DNA of 64,000 bases from Lentzea guizhouensis (GTDB lineage: Bacteria > Actinomycetota > Actinomycetes > Mycobacteriales > Pseudonocardiaceae). A program made the translations under genes and the position numbers. The notes beneath the pieces are model-generated. The model ran no database searches. It saw nothing but the letters and a program-made list of their open reading frames with translations, and was not told the origin of the DNA. Below are positions 36,768 to 48,324 of this stretch, one piece after another; position 1 is the stretch's first letter, and every line of letters starts with the position of its first letter. The stretch lies in NCBI RefSeq assembly GCF_001701025.1, contig NZ_CP016793.1, positions 4,526,001-4,590,000 on the forward strand. Direction: 5' to 3'.

Positions 36768-37298
36768 TCACCCCTGCACCCATCCGCGGACGCGTGACCC
36801 GGCCTGGGCACCGCTCGATCCGCTCCACCCCTTGTGCTGCTGCTTCCAGTGCTCCCGGTGCTTGCCGTGGACGGCCCCGCCGACGGCCTGCTGGATGAAC
36901 GAGTTCAGCGACACGCCCTGAGCGGCTGCCGCCTGCTCGGCCTTCGCCTTGAGCTCGTTGATCATCCGCAGGGTGATGCGGCTGATGTCACCGGTGGCGT
37001 CACCGGTGCCCCAGCTCGGCGGCGCGTCCTGCTGCGGGCCGGACTCCTGCTCGGGAGCCGAGCCGGTGACGACCACCTGGACGTCCCGGCCGGCCAGCCG
37101 GACCTCGACCACCTGGCCTTCCAGCGAGGCGGTGACCTCGGCGGCCAGGTCGGACAGTGCGTTCATGATTGCCAGTCGCGCGGCTGGTTCGAGCGCTGCG
37201 GACAACGCGGCGGCCGTTCGACGGGTGTTCTCGTCCCCCGCAGATGCGGCCGTCGCCAGGTCCTCGCGCAGTGACGCGATGTACGGCGACAGATCCAT
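36768..37298 (-). CDS. ribbon-helix-helix (HicB/Arc-like) protein
   Basis: 176 residues. The N-terminal ~100 residues are helical plus a short beta region (VEVRLAGRDVQVVVTGSAP); residues ~104-145 are a ribbon-helix-helix (DISRITLRMINELKAKAEQA-AAAQGVSLNSFIQQAV). The tail is basic and Gln/His-rich (GKHREHWKQQHKG). Similar fused proteins are annotated as HicB-type antitoxins in actinobacteria, but the partner here is a DUF4097 protein, not HicA. CATAGT six bases before the ATG (minus strand, 37305-37310) indicates a leaderless message. Confidence 0.8.
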   Translation of the reverse strand: MDLSPYIASLREDLATAASAGDENTRRTAAALSAALEPAARLAIMNALSDLAAEVTASLEGQVVEVRLAGRDVQVVVTGSAPEQESGPQQDAPPSWGTGDATGDISRITLRMINELKAKAEQAAAAQGVSLNSFIQQAVGGAVHGKHREHWKQQHKGWSGSSGAQAGSRVRGWVQG

Positions 37299-37366
37299 GA
37301 CACCACTATGACGTCACCCGCGACATCGTGCAACCACCACCTGATGTCAGGGCTAGTGTCGGAGTC

Positions 37367-38071
37367 ATGCCGAGAGTGCGTTTGGTGGCGAAAACCGAGT
37401 TCATCCCGCCGGACGACGTGCCGTGGTCGACCGACGCGGACGGCGGCGCGGCGCTCGTCGAGTTCGCCGGCCGGGCCTGTTACCAGTCCTGGGACCGCTC
37501 CAACCCCATGACGAACACGAACGCGACGTTCCTGCACCACCTGCTCGACGTCGGGCACCTGGCGGCGTTCGAGCACGGCAGCGCCTCGCTCTACCTCACC
37601 GAACTGCCGCGCTCGCTCACCCACGAGCTCATCCGGCACCGGCACTTCTCGTACTCGCAGCTCTCCCAGCGCACCGACCCGACCGACGTCGTCGAGCCGT
37701 CGCTGATCGCCGAGGACCCCGAGCTGCACGCGCGGTTCGTCGCGGCCACCGAGGCGAGCCTGAAGGCCTACGAGGACCTGGTGGCCAGCCTGGAGCAGAG
37801 GGTCAACGGCCGGCGCGCCCGGCAGATCGCCAGGTCGGTGCTGCCGAACGCGACCGGCACCGAGATCGTCGTGACGGGCAACTACCGCTCGTGGCGGCAC
37901 TTCATCGCGATGCGCGCGACCGAGCACATCAACGTCGAACTGCGCGAACTGGCCGTGGCGTGCCTGCGCGAGCTGACGAAGGCGGCGCCCAACGCGTTCG
38001 CGGACTTCGTCATCTCGACACTCCCGGACGGCACAGAAGTTGCTTCGAGCCCGCTGGTGGTTGAAGGCTGA
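37367..38071 (+). CDS. thyX: flavin-dependent thymidylate synthase
   Basis: 234 residues. The ThyX motif RHRxxSxxxxSxR is [13 protein letters not shown] (from Arg90), with [18 protein letters not shown] before it and [21 protein letters not shown] near the end. Makes dTMP from dUMP using methylene-tetrahydrofolate, NADPH and FAD. ATG is preceded by TAGTGT (37354-37359) at 7 bases. Divergent from the RHH gene; the two predicted -10 boxes lie within 50 bases of one another. Confidence 0.96.
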   Translation: MPRVRLVAKTEFIPPDDVPWSTDADGGAALVEFAGRACYQSWDRSNPMTNTNATFLHHLLDVGHLAAFEHGSASLYLTELPRSLTHELIRHRHFSYSQLSQRTDPTDVVEPSLIAEDPELHARFVAATEASLKAYEDLVASLEQRVNGRRARQIARSVLPNATGTEIVVTGNYRSWRHFIAMRATEHINVELRELAVACLRELTKAAPNAFADFVISTLPDGTEVASSPLVVEG

Positions 38072-38076
38072 CGCCC

Positions 38077-38478
38077 ATGAAGCGGCTCATCGTGGACGTC
38101 CGGCCGGGCGAGTACACCGTCACCCGCCTGGCGTCCGACGCACAGCTCCCCGCCGGGCTGCTCGACCTGACCGACGTCCTGGTGTCCGTGACCAGGACGC
38201 CCGCCGAGGTGTCGGTCATCGCGCCGTCGTCGTTCGCGGTGCCCGCGGACACCGCCGAGACGGGCTGGCGGCTGCTCACCGTGCGCGGTCCGCTGGAGTT
38301 CACGCTCACCGGCATCATGGCCGCGCTCGCGGGTGAACTGGCCGCGGCGGGCGTCTCGCTGTTCGCGTTGTCCACCTACGACACCGACCACCTGCTGGTG
38401 AAGCACACCGACCTGGAACGGGCCGTGGCGGCGTTGCGTGCCGCAGGTCACGAACTGGTGGTAGCACCGGAAGCCTAG
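38077..38478 (+). CDS. ACT-domain protein
   Basis: 133 residues, two ACT-like halves: residues ~5-60 (EYTVTRLASDAQLPAGLLDL) and ~65-130 with LLTVRGPLEFTLTGIMAALAG-ELAAAGVSLFALSTYDTDHLL, the canonical ACT_7 pattern. Probably an amino-acid-binding regulatory protein; starts 5 bases after thyX. Confidence 0.82.
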   Translation: MKRLIVDVRPGEYTVTRLASDAQLPAGLLDLTDVLVSVTRTPAEVSVIAPSSFAVPADTAETGWRLLTVRGPLEFTLTGIMAALAGELAAAGVSLFALSTYDTDHLLVKHTDLERAVAALRAAGHELVVAPEA

Positions 38479-38550
38479 GAACCGATCACCTGTTCGGCGG
38501 GTCTGAAGTACCGTCAACGCCCCCCGGCTCCGTTCCCTAGGAGATGCACG

Positions 38551-39993
38551 TTGCACGGACAGGCTGTGGAACCGCGGATCATCGCGGGCAGATACGCCCT
38601 GATGGCCGAGCTCGGCCGCGGTGGCATGGGCATCGTGTGGCGCGCACAGGACCGTCACATCGGGCGTTTCGTCGCCATCAAGGAACTGCACCTGCCGGAC
38701 GGCATCGCGCACGAGGAACGCCGTGTGCTCGAAGAGCGCGCTCTGCGTGAGGCACGCACGGCCGGGAAGTTGAACGACCCCGGCATCGTGACCGTCTACG
38801 ACGCGATCAACGAGAACGGCACGACGTACATCATCATGGAGCTGGTCGAGGCGGCCACGCTCTCGACGTTGATCAGCGCGCACGGCCCGATGCCGCCGAA
38901 CCAGGTCGTGTCGATCGCGCTGCAGGCGTTGACGGCGCTGGAGACCGCGCACCAGGCGAAGATCGTGCACCGTGACGTCAAGCCCGGCAACCTGATGGTC
39001 CGCCCGGACGGCAAGCTCAAGCTCACCGACTTCGGCATCGCCCAGGCCGTCGACGACCCGCGCCTCACGACCAGCGGCAGCCTCATCGGCTCGCCCGCCT
39101 ACATGGCGCCGGAACGCATCCACGGCCACGAGGCCGGCCCCGCGTCCGACCTGTGGGCGCTCGGCGCGACCCTCTGCTACGCCGTCGAGGGCTGGAGCCC
39201 GTTCGAGCGCTCCTCCACCGCCTCGACGCTGCACGCGATCATGAGCGAGACCCCGCGGCTGACCCGCGCCACCGGCGTGCTGAGCGCCGTGATCACCGGT
39301 CTGCTGATCGCCGACCCGAACGCCCGGCTGTCCGGCCCGCAGGCCCGCGCGATGCTCTCCAGCATCGGCAACCAGCCCACGCCGCCCACCGGCATCCCGC
39401 CGGCCGCGACCCAGCAGTACCAGCAGAACACGGTCGCCGTCGACCCCGCGAAGAAGAAGCGCACGCGCATCATCGCGTTGGTCGCCGCCGCGGCCATCGC
39501 CGTCGCGGCGTTCGTCGGCGGTATCTACGCACACAGCTGGTTCACCTCTCCCACGGGCGGCAGCACCAGCGCGATGACCTACGGCGAGGGCGGCGAGGTG
39601 CCGGTCTTCGCCCTGTACGAGAACTACTGCGGCGTCGGCGAGGTCGCGCCCACCAAGCAGCTCGACTCCGACGCCCGCGAGGAGTGCGACAAGCCGCACG
39701 ACTTCGAGGTGTTCGACGCGATCGACCTGCTCCCGCCCTCGTCGAACCTGCCCGACGCCGCATATCCGGGCGTGGAGACGCTGAAGAACGTCGGCGTCCC
39801 GCGCTGCCAGCTCATGCTCGACTCGCAGTGGATCAAGGACGGCTCGAAGCTGAAGATGTCCGTGCTGGTGCCCTCCCAGTCGGCCTGGGAGAAGGACAAG
39901 AGCGGCAGCGCCCAGCGCAAGATCTTCTGCGTCGCCGGCAACAAGGACGGCAGCAAGCTCGACGGCACCATCAGCGCGAAGAAGGACAACTAA
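38551..39993 (+). CDS. membrane Ser/Thr protein kinase with extracytoplasmic septum-formation-like domain
   Basis: 480 residues. Kinase domain ~10-275: glycine loop LGRGGMGIVWRA, FVAIKELHL (ATP Lys), VHRDVKPGNLM (Asp ~142), DFGIAQ, GSPAYMAPERI. Juxtamembrane linker, one transmembrane helix (~310-332, IIALVAAAAIAVAAFVGGIY) and an outer domain with four Cys (YCGVGEVAPTKQLDSD, CDKPHDFEVFD) resembling the septum formation/DUF4190 group. TTG start after TAGGAGATG. Followed with no gap by a lipoprotein gene, so the pair may act at one surface site. Confidence 0.9.
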   Translation: MHGQAVEPRIIAGRYALMAELGRGGMGIVWRAQDRHIGRFVAIKELHLPDGIAHEERRVLEERALREARTAGKLNDPGIVTVYDAINENGTTYIIMELVEAATLSTLISAHGPMPPNQVVSIALQALTALETAHQAKIVHRDVKPGNLMVRPDGKLKLTDFGIAQAVDDPRLTTSGSLIGSPAYMAPERIHGHEAGPASDLWALGATLCYAVEGWSPFERSSTASTLHAIMSETPRLTRATGVLSAVITGLLIADPNARLSGPQARAMLSSIGNQPTPPTGIPPAATQQYQQNTVAVDPAKKKRTRIIALVAAAAIAVAAFVGGIYAHSWFTSPTGGSTSAMTYGEGGEVPVFALYENYCGVGEVAPTKQLDSDAREECDKPHDFEVFDAIDLLPPSSNLPDAAYPGVETLKNVGVPRCQLMLDSQWIKDGSKLKMSVLVPSQSAWEKDKSGSAQRKIFCVAGNKDGSKLDGTISAKKDN

Positions 39994-40407
39994 GTGAAAC
40001 GACGGGTCATCTCGCTCCTGCTCGCACTCGGCTGCACGGCCGGTCTGACCGCGTGCACGAACAACGAGGACAAGTTCGTCTCCGAGCTCAAGGCCGCCGG
40101 GTTCACCAACCCCGGCGAGCCCAGCACGGAGAAGGAGAAGAAGTCCAAGAAGGTCGGCAAGCGCACGGTCAAGTCCTCCGAGAAGACCATCGAGGTCGTG
40201 GTCAGGGTCAAGGGCTGCGACCTGGAGTTCGCGAAGATCTCCGGCCAGTCCGGCTACTGGCTCGACGAGCTGCACGTCAACGGCCAGGAACCGGAGTGGC
40301 CGAACTACCCGGAGAACCTCAACCGCGAGCAGACGATCGCCCTGCTGGCCGGCAGCTCCACCAAGCCGGACGGGTTCACCAGCTGCTACAAGCCGAACGA
40401 GGCGTGA
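39994..40407 (+). CDS. small secreted lipoprotein
   Basis: 137 residues. Signal peptide RRVISLLLALGCTAGLTACT with lipobox LTAC (Cys at ~21). The mature part is charged (Lys-rich centre) with a Cys pair (KGCDLEF, SCYKPNEA) that may form a disulfide. GTG start adjoins the kinase stop. Unknown function; possibly partner of the kinase outer domain. Confidence 0.85.
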   Translation: MKRRVISLLLALGCTAGLTACTNNEDKFVSELKAAGFTNPGEPSTEKEKKSKKVGKRTVKSSEKTIEVVVRVKGCDLEFAKISGQSGYWLDELHVNGQEPEWPNYPENLNREQTIALLAGSSTKPDGFTSCYKPNEA

Positions 40408-40408
40408 G

Positions 40409-43613
<3,205 letters not shown>

Positions 43614-43650
43614 TCCGCTGACCGGGTCGTTCGTGACCCCACTGTGATCT

Positions 43651-43704
43651 GCGTCCCTCTCGTCCGCTAAGGTCTGATCCCAAGACCTTGGACGAGGGGG
43701 ACGC
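43651..43704 (+). promoter_or_regulatory. long stem-loop covering the ribosome site of the atpB-like gene
   Basis: GCGTCCC-T-CTCGTCC (43651-43665) pairs with GGACGAG-G-GGGACGC (43690-43704), including one U-G pair, for 15 continuous base pairs; after a 3-base bulge (GCT) AAGGTCT (43669-43675) pairs with AGACCTT (43683-43689) around the loop GATCCCA. The 3' strand contains the only ribosome-binding site (GAGGGGGA, 43694-43701) and ends 2 bases before the ATG at 43707. As RNA this would block translation. No U-tract follows, so a plain terminator of rnj is unlikely; a DNA operator is possible. Confidence 0.65.
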
Positions 43705-43706
43705 CC

Positions 43707-44510
43707 ATGGCCGACAGTCCTGTGTTCAACCCACCCGGCAAAGCCGACATCTACCTGCCGCCGATCTTCACCTGGCGGGACCCGTTCGGACTGCCGTACA
43801 CCCTCGAGATCACCAAGCCGATGGTCCTGCTGGTGCTCTCGGTCATGATCATCATGGTGTTCTTCCTGGCCACCACGAAGAACCTCAAGCTCGTGCCGTC
43901 GCGCTGGCAGTTCGCCGCCGAGTCCGTCTACGACTTCGGGCGCAACAACATCGCCCGGGAGCAGATCGGCGCGAAGGAGTTCGCGCCGTACGTGCCGCTG
44001 ATCGTCAGCATCTTCTGCTTCGTGCTGGTGAACAACCTCTACGGGCTGGTGCCGCTGGTCCAGTTCCCGACCATGACCCACTTCGGGTTCCCGGTGGCGG
44101 TGGCGTTGCTCATCGTCTTCCCGCTCTACCACTTCGTGGGCATCAGGAAGTTCGGGCTGCGCGGCTACCTGCGCAACCAGTTCGTCATCCCGGGCGTGCC
44201 GAAGCCGGTGCTGTGGGGCCTGCTGATCCCGACCGAGGTCATCCTCAAGTTCTTCTTCGACCCGGTGAACCTCGCGATCCGGGTGTTCGCGGCGATGTTC
44301 GCGGGCCACCTGCTGCTGCTCGTGTTCACGCTCGGCGGCGAGTTCCTGTTGCTGCAGAGCAACATCTGGCTCAAGCCGGTGTCGGTGCTCGGGTTCGGGA
44401 TCGCCATCGCGATCTTCTTCCTGGAGGCGTTGATCCAGGTGCTGCAGGCCTACATCTTCGCGACGCTGTCAGCGCACTACATCGGCCGCGCGCTCGCCGA
44501 GCACCACTGA
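43707..44510 (+). CDS. solitary F0F1 ATP-synthase subunit-a-like protein
   Basis: 267 residues, 5-6 membrane helices. The C-terminal half is clearly subunit a: FVIPGVPKPVLWGLLIPTEV, LAIRVFAAMFAGHLLLLVF (the essential Arg, E. coli aR210) and LEALIQVLQAYIFATLSAHYIG (the Q252 position). The Asn four residues after the Arg (N214) is Ala here. No other atp gene is nearby: rnj precedes and a convergent methyltransferase follows. So it is either a second, divergent copy or a membrane protein derived from subunit a. Its ribosome site is inside a strong hairpin. Confidence 0.8.
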   Translation: MADSPVFNPPGKADIYLPPIFTWRDPFGLPYTLEITKPMVLLVLSVMIIMVFFLATTKNLKLVPSRWQFAAESVYDFGRNNIAREQIGAKEFAPYVPLIVSIFCFVLVNNLYGLVPLVQFPTMTHFGFPVAVALLIVFPLYHFVGIRKFGLRGYLRNQFVIPGVPKPVLWGLLIPTEVILKFFFDPVNLAIRVFAAMFAGHLLLLVFTLGGEFLLLQSNIWLKPVSVLGFGIAIAIFFLEALIQVLQAYIFATLSAHYIGRALAEHH

Positions 44511-44513
44511 GCG

Positions 44514-45128
44514 TCAGGGGCGCTGGCACACCAGGTGCAGCGACTCCTCGGGCATGGCGCCGGGGTAGGACGGGGTGAACACCGGCCGGCTCCGGCGCAC
44601 GACGCGCAGGCCGACGTTGCCGAGGTGCTCCTCGAACTTCTCCTCGGAGAACGAGGACACCTCGATCTCCTGGCCCATCCAGGGCAGCGTCACCTTCTCG
44701 ACGTCGATCGACACGGTGGCCAGGAAGAAGTGACCGCCGGGCCGCAGCCACGTCGAAACGCGGCCGAGGGTGTCGATGATCTCGGCCTGCGACATCTGCA
44801 GCAACGAGAAGACGGCGCAGATCACGTCCCAGGAACCGGCGGGGGACTCGAAGTCCCGGATGTCGATCTTGTGGAACGTGGCGTCGGGGACCTGCTCGGT
44901 GGCGAGGTCGACCATGACGGGGGAGACGTCGATGCCCGTGACCCTCATGCCGGCCTTGGCGAGCGTGCGGGCGACCGGCACACCGGTGCCGCAGCCGATG
45001 TCGAGCACGCGCGACCCGGCGGGCTGGGTCGCGGCGAACCAGGCGAGGGTGCCGTGCAGTGCCGGTTGGTGCGACCAGGCCCGTTGGTACTCCAGGCCCA
45101 GCGTGTCGAAAACCTCAGCCGCGTTCAT
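44514..45128 (-). CDS. SAM-dependent class I methyltransferase
   Basis: 204 residues. SAM motif I VLDIGCGTGVPVARTLAKAG, motif II VTGIDVSPVMVDLA, motif post-I DIRDFESPAGSWDVICAVFS and LRPGGHFFLATV. Substrate unknown. Convergent with the atpB-like gene (3-base gap) and divergent from the SARP gene, whose operator region it shares. Confidence 0.9.
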   Translation of the reverse strand: MNAAEVFDTLGLEYQRAWSHQPALHGTLAWFAATQPAGSRVLDIGCGTGVPVARTLAKAGMRVTGIDVSPVMVDLATEQVPDATFHKIDIRDFESPAGSWDVICAVFSLLQMSQAEIIDTLGRVSTWLRPGGHFFLATVSIDVEKVTLPWMGQEIEVSSFSEEKFEEHLGNVGLRVVRRSRPVFTPSYPGAMPEESLHLVCQRP

Positions 45129-45180
45129 TGCCGCCCCCTCATTTCGGCCCAATCCACCTGATGTGAAGTGTGGAGAAGCC

Positions 45181-45228
45181 CTCTGCACGGACTCTGGATG
45201 GCCTCTGGACGAAATCTGACGGTAGGTT
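45181..45228 (+). promoter_or_regulatory. four 11-bp direct repeats and -10 box: SARP operator/promoter
   Basis: CTCTGCACGGA, CTCTGGATGGC, CTCTGGACGAA and ATCTGACGGTA follow one another without gaps from 45181 to 45224. The conserved part is a CTCTGgA heptad every 11 bases. TAGGTT (45223-45228) lies 5 bases before the GTG of the SARP gene. SARPs bind heptad direct repeats with 11-bp (or 22-bp) spacing next to the -10, so this is probably an autoregulatory site. Confidence 0.65.
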
Positions 45229-45233
45229 GCTAG

Positions 45234-48038
45234 GTGACTGCGGACAGCGATGAAGTGAGACACAGGGTGCAGAACGAGTTGCGCGTCAGCCTGCTGGGCG
45301 CGCTCGCGGCAACGGTGGACGGCCAGGAGCTCACCCTCGGACCACCGAGGCAGCGTGCGGTGCTGGCGGTGCTCGCGTTGCGCGCCAACCACGTCGTGTC
45401 CCGCAGCGAGCTGATCGACGCGGTCTGGGGCGACGAGCCGCCGGCCAGTGCGGACAACGGCATCCACACCTACGTGGCCGGGCTGCGACGCCTGTTCGAG
45501 CCGGACCGGGCCTCGCGCGCGCCGAGCTCGGTGCTGCTCTCCACCGACGCCGGCTACCTGCTGCGGCTGCCGCCCGAGGCGAGCGACGTGGCGATGTTCC
45601 GCACCCATCTGGACGAGGCCGGTCGATTACGCCGAGAGCCCGCGGCCGCCATCAGTGCGTTCGACGCCGCTTTGGGGCTCTGGCACGGCATCGCACTCGA
45701 GGGCGTGCCAGGTCCGTTCGCCGCGGTGGAGCGCGCGCGCCTGGCCGAACTGCGGCTCACGGCCGTGGAACAGCGTGCGGCACTGATGCTGTCCGTCGGA
45801 CGTGAGGCGGAGGTGGCGGCGGAGCTGACGACGTTGGTCAGCGCGCATCCGCTGCGCGAAAGGCTGCACGGCCTGCTGATGTCCGCGTTGTACCGCAGCG
45901 GCAGGCAAGCCGAGGCGCTCGCGGTCTACACGGACCTGCGCCGGCTGCTGATCGAGGAGCTCGGCATCGAGCCCGGCCCTGAACTGCGCCAGCTGCACGA
46001 AGAACTGCTCGTCGGCCGGCACGAGCCGCACCCGGAGCCCGCCGCGCCCGTGCTGGTGCCGGTCCAGCTGCCGCACGAGATCCGCGACTTCACCGGCCGC
46101 GCCAAGGAGCTCGCGAAGCTCGCCGAGGTCGTGCCGCACGACCACTCCCCGGCGCTCGTCGCGATCACCGGCACCGGCGGCGTCGGCAAGACCGCGCTGG
46201 CCGTCCGGTTCGCCCACCAGGTCGCCGCGCGCTTCCCCGACGGCCAGCTGCACGTAGACCTGCGCGGTTTCGACGCCTCCGCGCCGCCCCTGCAACCCGC
46301 CGCCGCGCTGCACCAGCTGCTGCAAAGCCTCGGCGTGCCGGCCGAACGCATCCCCGAAGACCTGCCCGCGAAGTCCGCGCTGTACCGCAGCGTGCTGGCG
46401 GGCAAGCGAGTCCTGGTGCTGCTCGACAACGCGCGCCTGGCCGAACAGGTCCGCCCGCTGCTGCCCGGCCGTTCCTCGTCGATGGTGCTCGTGACCTCGC
46501 GCAACCACCTCGGCGGCCTCGTGGCCCGCGACGGCGCCCACTCGGTGACCCTCTCCACCCTGACCCGCGACGAGGCCCTGTCCCTGCTGACCTCCGCCGT
46601 CGGCTCCGACCGCGTCGCCGCCGAACCCGCCGCGGCCGCCCGCCTCGTCGAGCTCTGCGGCCACCTGCCACTCGCCGTGCGCATCGCCGCCGAACGCGTG
46701 GTCATGCGCCCCCACCTCACCCTCGCCGACCTGGCCGGCGACCTCGCCGACGAACGCGACCGCCTGAACGTCCTCGCGACCGGCGACGACGAGGACACCG
46801 CCGTCCGCGCCGCGTTCTCGTGGTCCTACCTGTCCCTGAAACCCGACGCCGCCCGGATGTTCCGCCTCATCGGCCTGCACCCCGGCGCCGAGATCAGCCT
46901 GGGCGCCGCCGCGGCACTGGCCGGCCTGCCCGCCTCCCGCGCACGCGCGCTGCTGGACGTGCTGGCAGGCGGCCACATGCTGGAGGAGATCGCCCGCGGC
47001 CGCTTCCGCCTGCACGACCTGCTCCGCCTGTACGCCACCGAGCTCAGCGCCACCGAGGAGTCAGCCGACGGCCGCTCCGACGCCGTGACCCGCCTGCTGC
47101 AGTGGTACTGCGACACCGCGAACGCCGCCGGCCTCGTCATCGCCCCACCCGACCACCCGGCGTTCCTGCTCCCCCCTCTGTCCACACAGGACTTCACCTC
47201 GCACGACGACGCCTTCGGCTGGTGCCGCACGGAGTCCGCGAACCTCCTCGCCATCACCCGGCTCGCCGAGGACGCGCACTCCTCCACCGCCTGGCAGATC
47301 CCCGTCGCACTCTGGAACTACTTCATCGTCTCCAGCGCACTCGACGAGTGGACCCGCGCCTACCGCGTGGCCGAACGCGCCGCCGCCATCGACGGCAACC
47401 AGGCCGCCCGCGCGTGGGCGGTCCACGGCCAGGGCCTCGCCGCCTACCGCGGCCAGCGCTTCGCCGACGCCCTCGAGCTCTTCGACCGCGCCCTCGCGAT
47501 CCGCCGCGCCATCGACGACCACGTGGGTGCCGCGTGGAGCCTCACCGGTCTCGGCATGGCGTACGGCGGCCTGCGCCAGTTCGACCTGGCCGTCGACCGG
47601 TTCAGCGAGGCACTCGACCAGCACGCCGCGGTGGGTTCGTGGTTCGGGGAGGGAGGCACCCGGCTGTTCCTGAGCGACATCCTCCGGTCGGCGGGCCAGT
47701 TCGAGTCGTCGCTCGCCTCGGCCCGGATCGCGTTCGAGCTGATGGACTCGCACGGAGCCGTGCACGCCAAGGCGATGGCGTTGGTGAGCATCGGCTGGGC
47801 GCAGCTGAAGCTCGGTTCGCGGCTGGAGTCGCGTGACTCGTTCCGGGACGCGCTGGCTTTCCTGCGGGTGTTGGGGGATCGCAAGAGTCTCGCGGAGGCG
47901 TTGCACGGGTTGGGGGAGGCGAGCTTCGGGCAGCCCGAGGTCGCGCGCACGCACCTGTTGGAAGCGTTGACGATCTATGAGGACTACGACCATCCGTTGA
48001 CGGCGGAGGTTCGGGCTCGGTTGCACGAGTTGGCCTAG
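45234..48038 (+). CDS. AfsR/SARP-family regulator with NB-ARC and TPR domains
   Basis: 934 residues. N-terminal OmpR-like winged helix (~15-95; LGPPRQRAVLAVLALRANHV, SELIDAVWG), bacterial transcriptional activator domain BTAD (~115-260), STAND/NB-ARC ATPase with P-loop ITGTGGVGKTALAV (~304-312), LVLLDN-type Walker B and LVTSRNHLGG, then tetratricopeptide repeats to the C-terminus (HVGAAWSLTGLGMAYGGL and similar). Large SARPs of this type activate secondary-metabolite or developmental genes. GTG start is probably leaderless. No biosynthetic cluster is adjacent, so it may be pleiotropic. Confidence 0.93.
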   Translation: MTADSDEVRHRVQNELRVSLLGALAATVDGQELTLGPPRQRAVLAVLALRANHVVSRSELIDAVWGDEPPASADNGIHTYVAGLRRLFEPDRASRAPSSVLLSTDAGYLLRLPPEASDVAMFRTHLDEAGRLRREPAAAISAFDAALGLWHGIALEGVPGPFAAVERARLAELRLTAVEQRAALMLSVGREAEVAAELTTLVSAHPLRERLHGLLMSALYRSGRQAEALAVYTDLRRLLIEELGIEPGPELRQLHEELLVGRHEPHPEPAAPVLVPVQLPHEIRDFTGRAKELAKLAEVVPHDHSPALVAITGTGGVGKTALAVRFAHQVAARFPDGQLHVDLRGFDASAPPLQPAAALHQLLQSLGVPAERIPEDLPAKSALYRSVLAGKRVLVLLDNARLAEQVRPLLPGRSSSMVLVTSRNHLGGLVARDGAHSVTLSTLTRDEALSLLTSAVGSDRVAAEPAAAARLVELCGHLPLAVRIAAERVVMRPHLTLADLAGDLADERDRLNVLATGDDEDTAVRAAFSWSYLSLKPDAARMFRLIGLHPGAEISLGAAAALAGLPASRARALLDVLAGGHMLEEIARGRFRLHDLLRLYATELSATEESADGRSDAVTRLLQWYCDTANAAGLVIAPPDHPAFLLPPLSTQDFTSHDDAFGWCRTESANLLAITRLAEDAHSSTAWQIPVALWNYFIVSSALDEWTRAYRVAERAAAIDGNQAARAWAVHGQGLAAYRGQRFADALELFDRALAIRRAIDDHVGAAWSLTGLGMAYGGLRQFDLAVDRFSEALDQHAAVGSWFGEGGTRLFLSDILRSAGQFESSLASARIAFELMDSHGAVHAKAMALVSIGWAQLKLGSRLESRDSFRDALAFLRVLGDRKSLAEALHGLGEASFGQPEVARTHLLEALTIYEDYDHPLTAEVRARLHELA

Positions 48039-48102
48039 GGCTGGGTTGCGGTGCCGGGGGTGTCGGCACCGGCGGTCGTGGGGTGAAGAGGTGGCTGGTC
48101 CG

Positions 48103-48270
48103 CGCGTTTCCTCATTCGCAGGCGGGTGGGAGTCGGGATCAGGACGGTTCGAGGCGACCCGGTGGTGGGCGAGCGGGGCGGAAGAGGTGCTGTCACGCCC
48201 AACCAGACGCGGGGCGGGACGGTTCAGGACAAGAGTCACTCGATCGAGTGAGCGCCCAGGCGCGGGGGCG
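48103..48270. repeat. dispersed intergenic repeat, copy near 48.2 kb
   Basis: CGCGTTTCCTCATTC (48103-48117), GGGATCAGGACGG (48134-48146), GACGGTTCAGGAC (48218-48230) and CACTCGATCGAGTG (48238-48251) with GCCCAGGCGCGGG after it. Same blocks and order as at 33471-33600. The 48039-48324 gap holds no other gene. Confidence 0.5.
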
Positions 48271-48324
48271 GGTCGGGGAGATCCCTGATGCGTAGCGCGG
48301 CAACATGTAGGCAAGCTACCTGTC

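Noticed and set aside
36768..37298. HicAB toxin-antitoxin system
   Set aside because: The HicB-like protein is present but no HicA (dsRBD-like) ORF is found on either side.
45181..45224. Short tandem repeat as CRISPR or microsatellite
   Set aside because: Only four 11-bp units, placed exactly at the SARP promoter; an operator explains it better.
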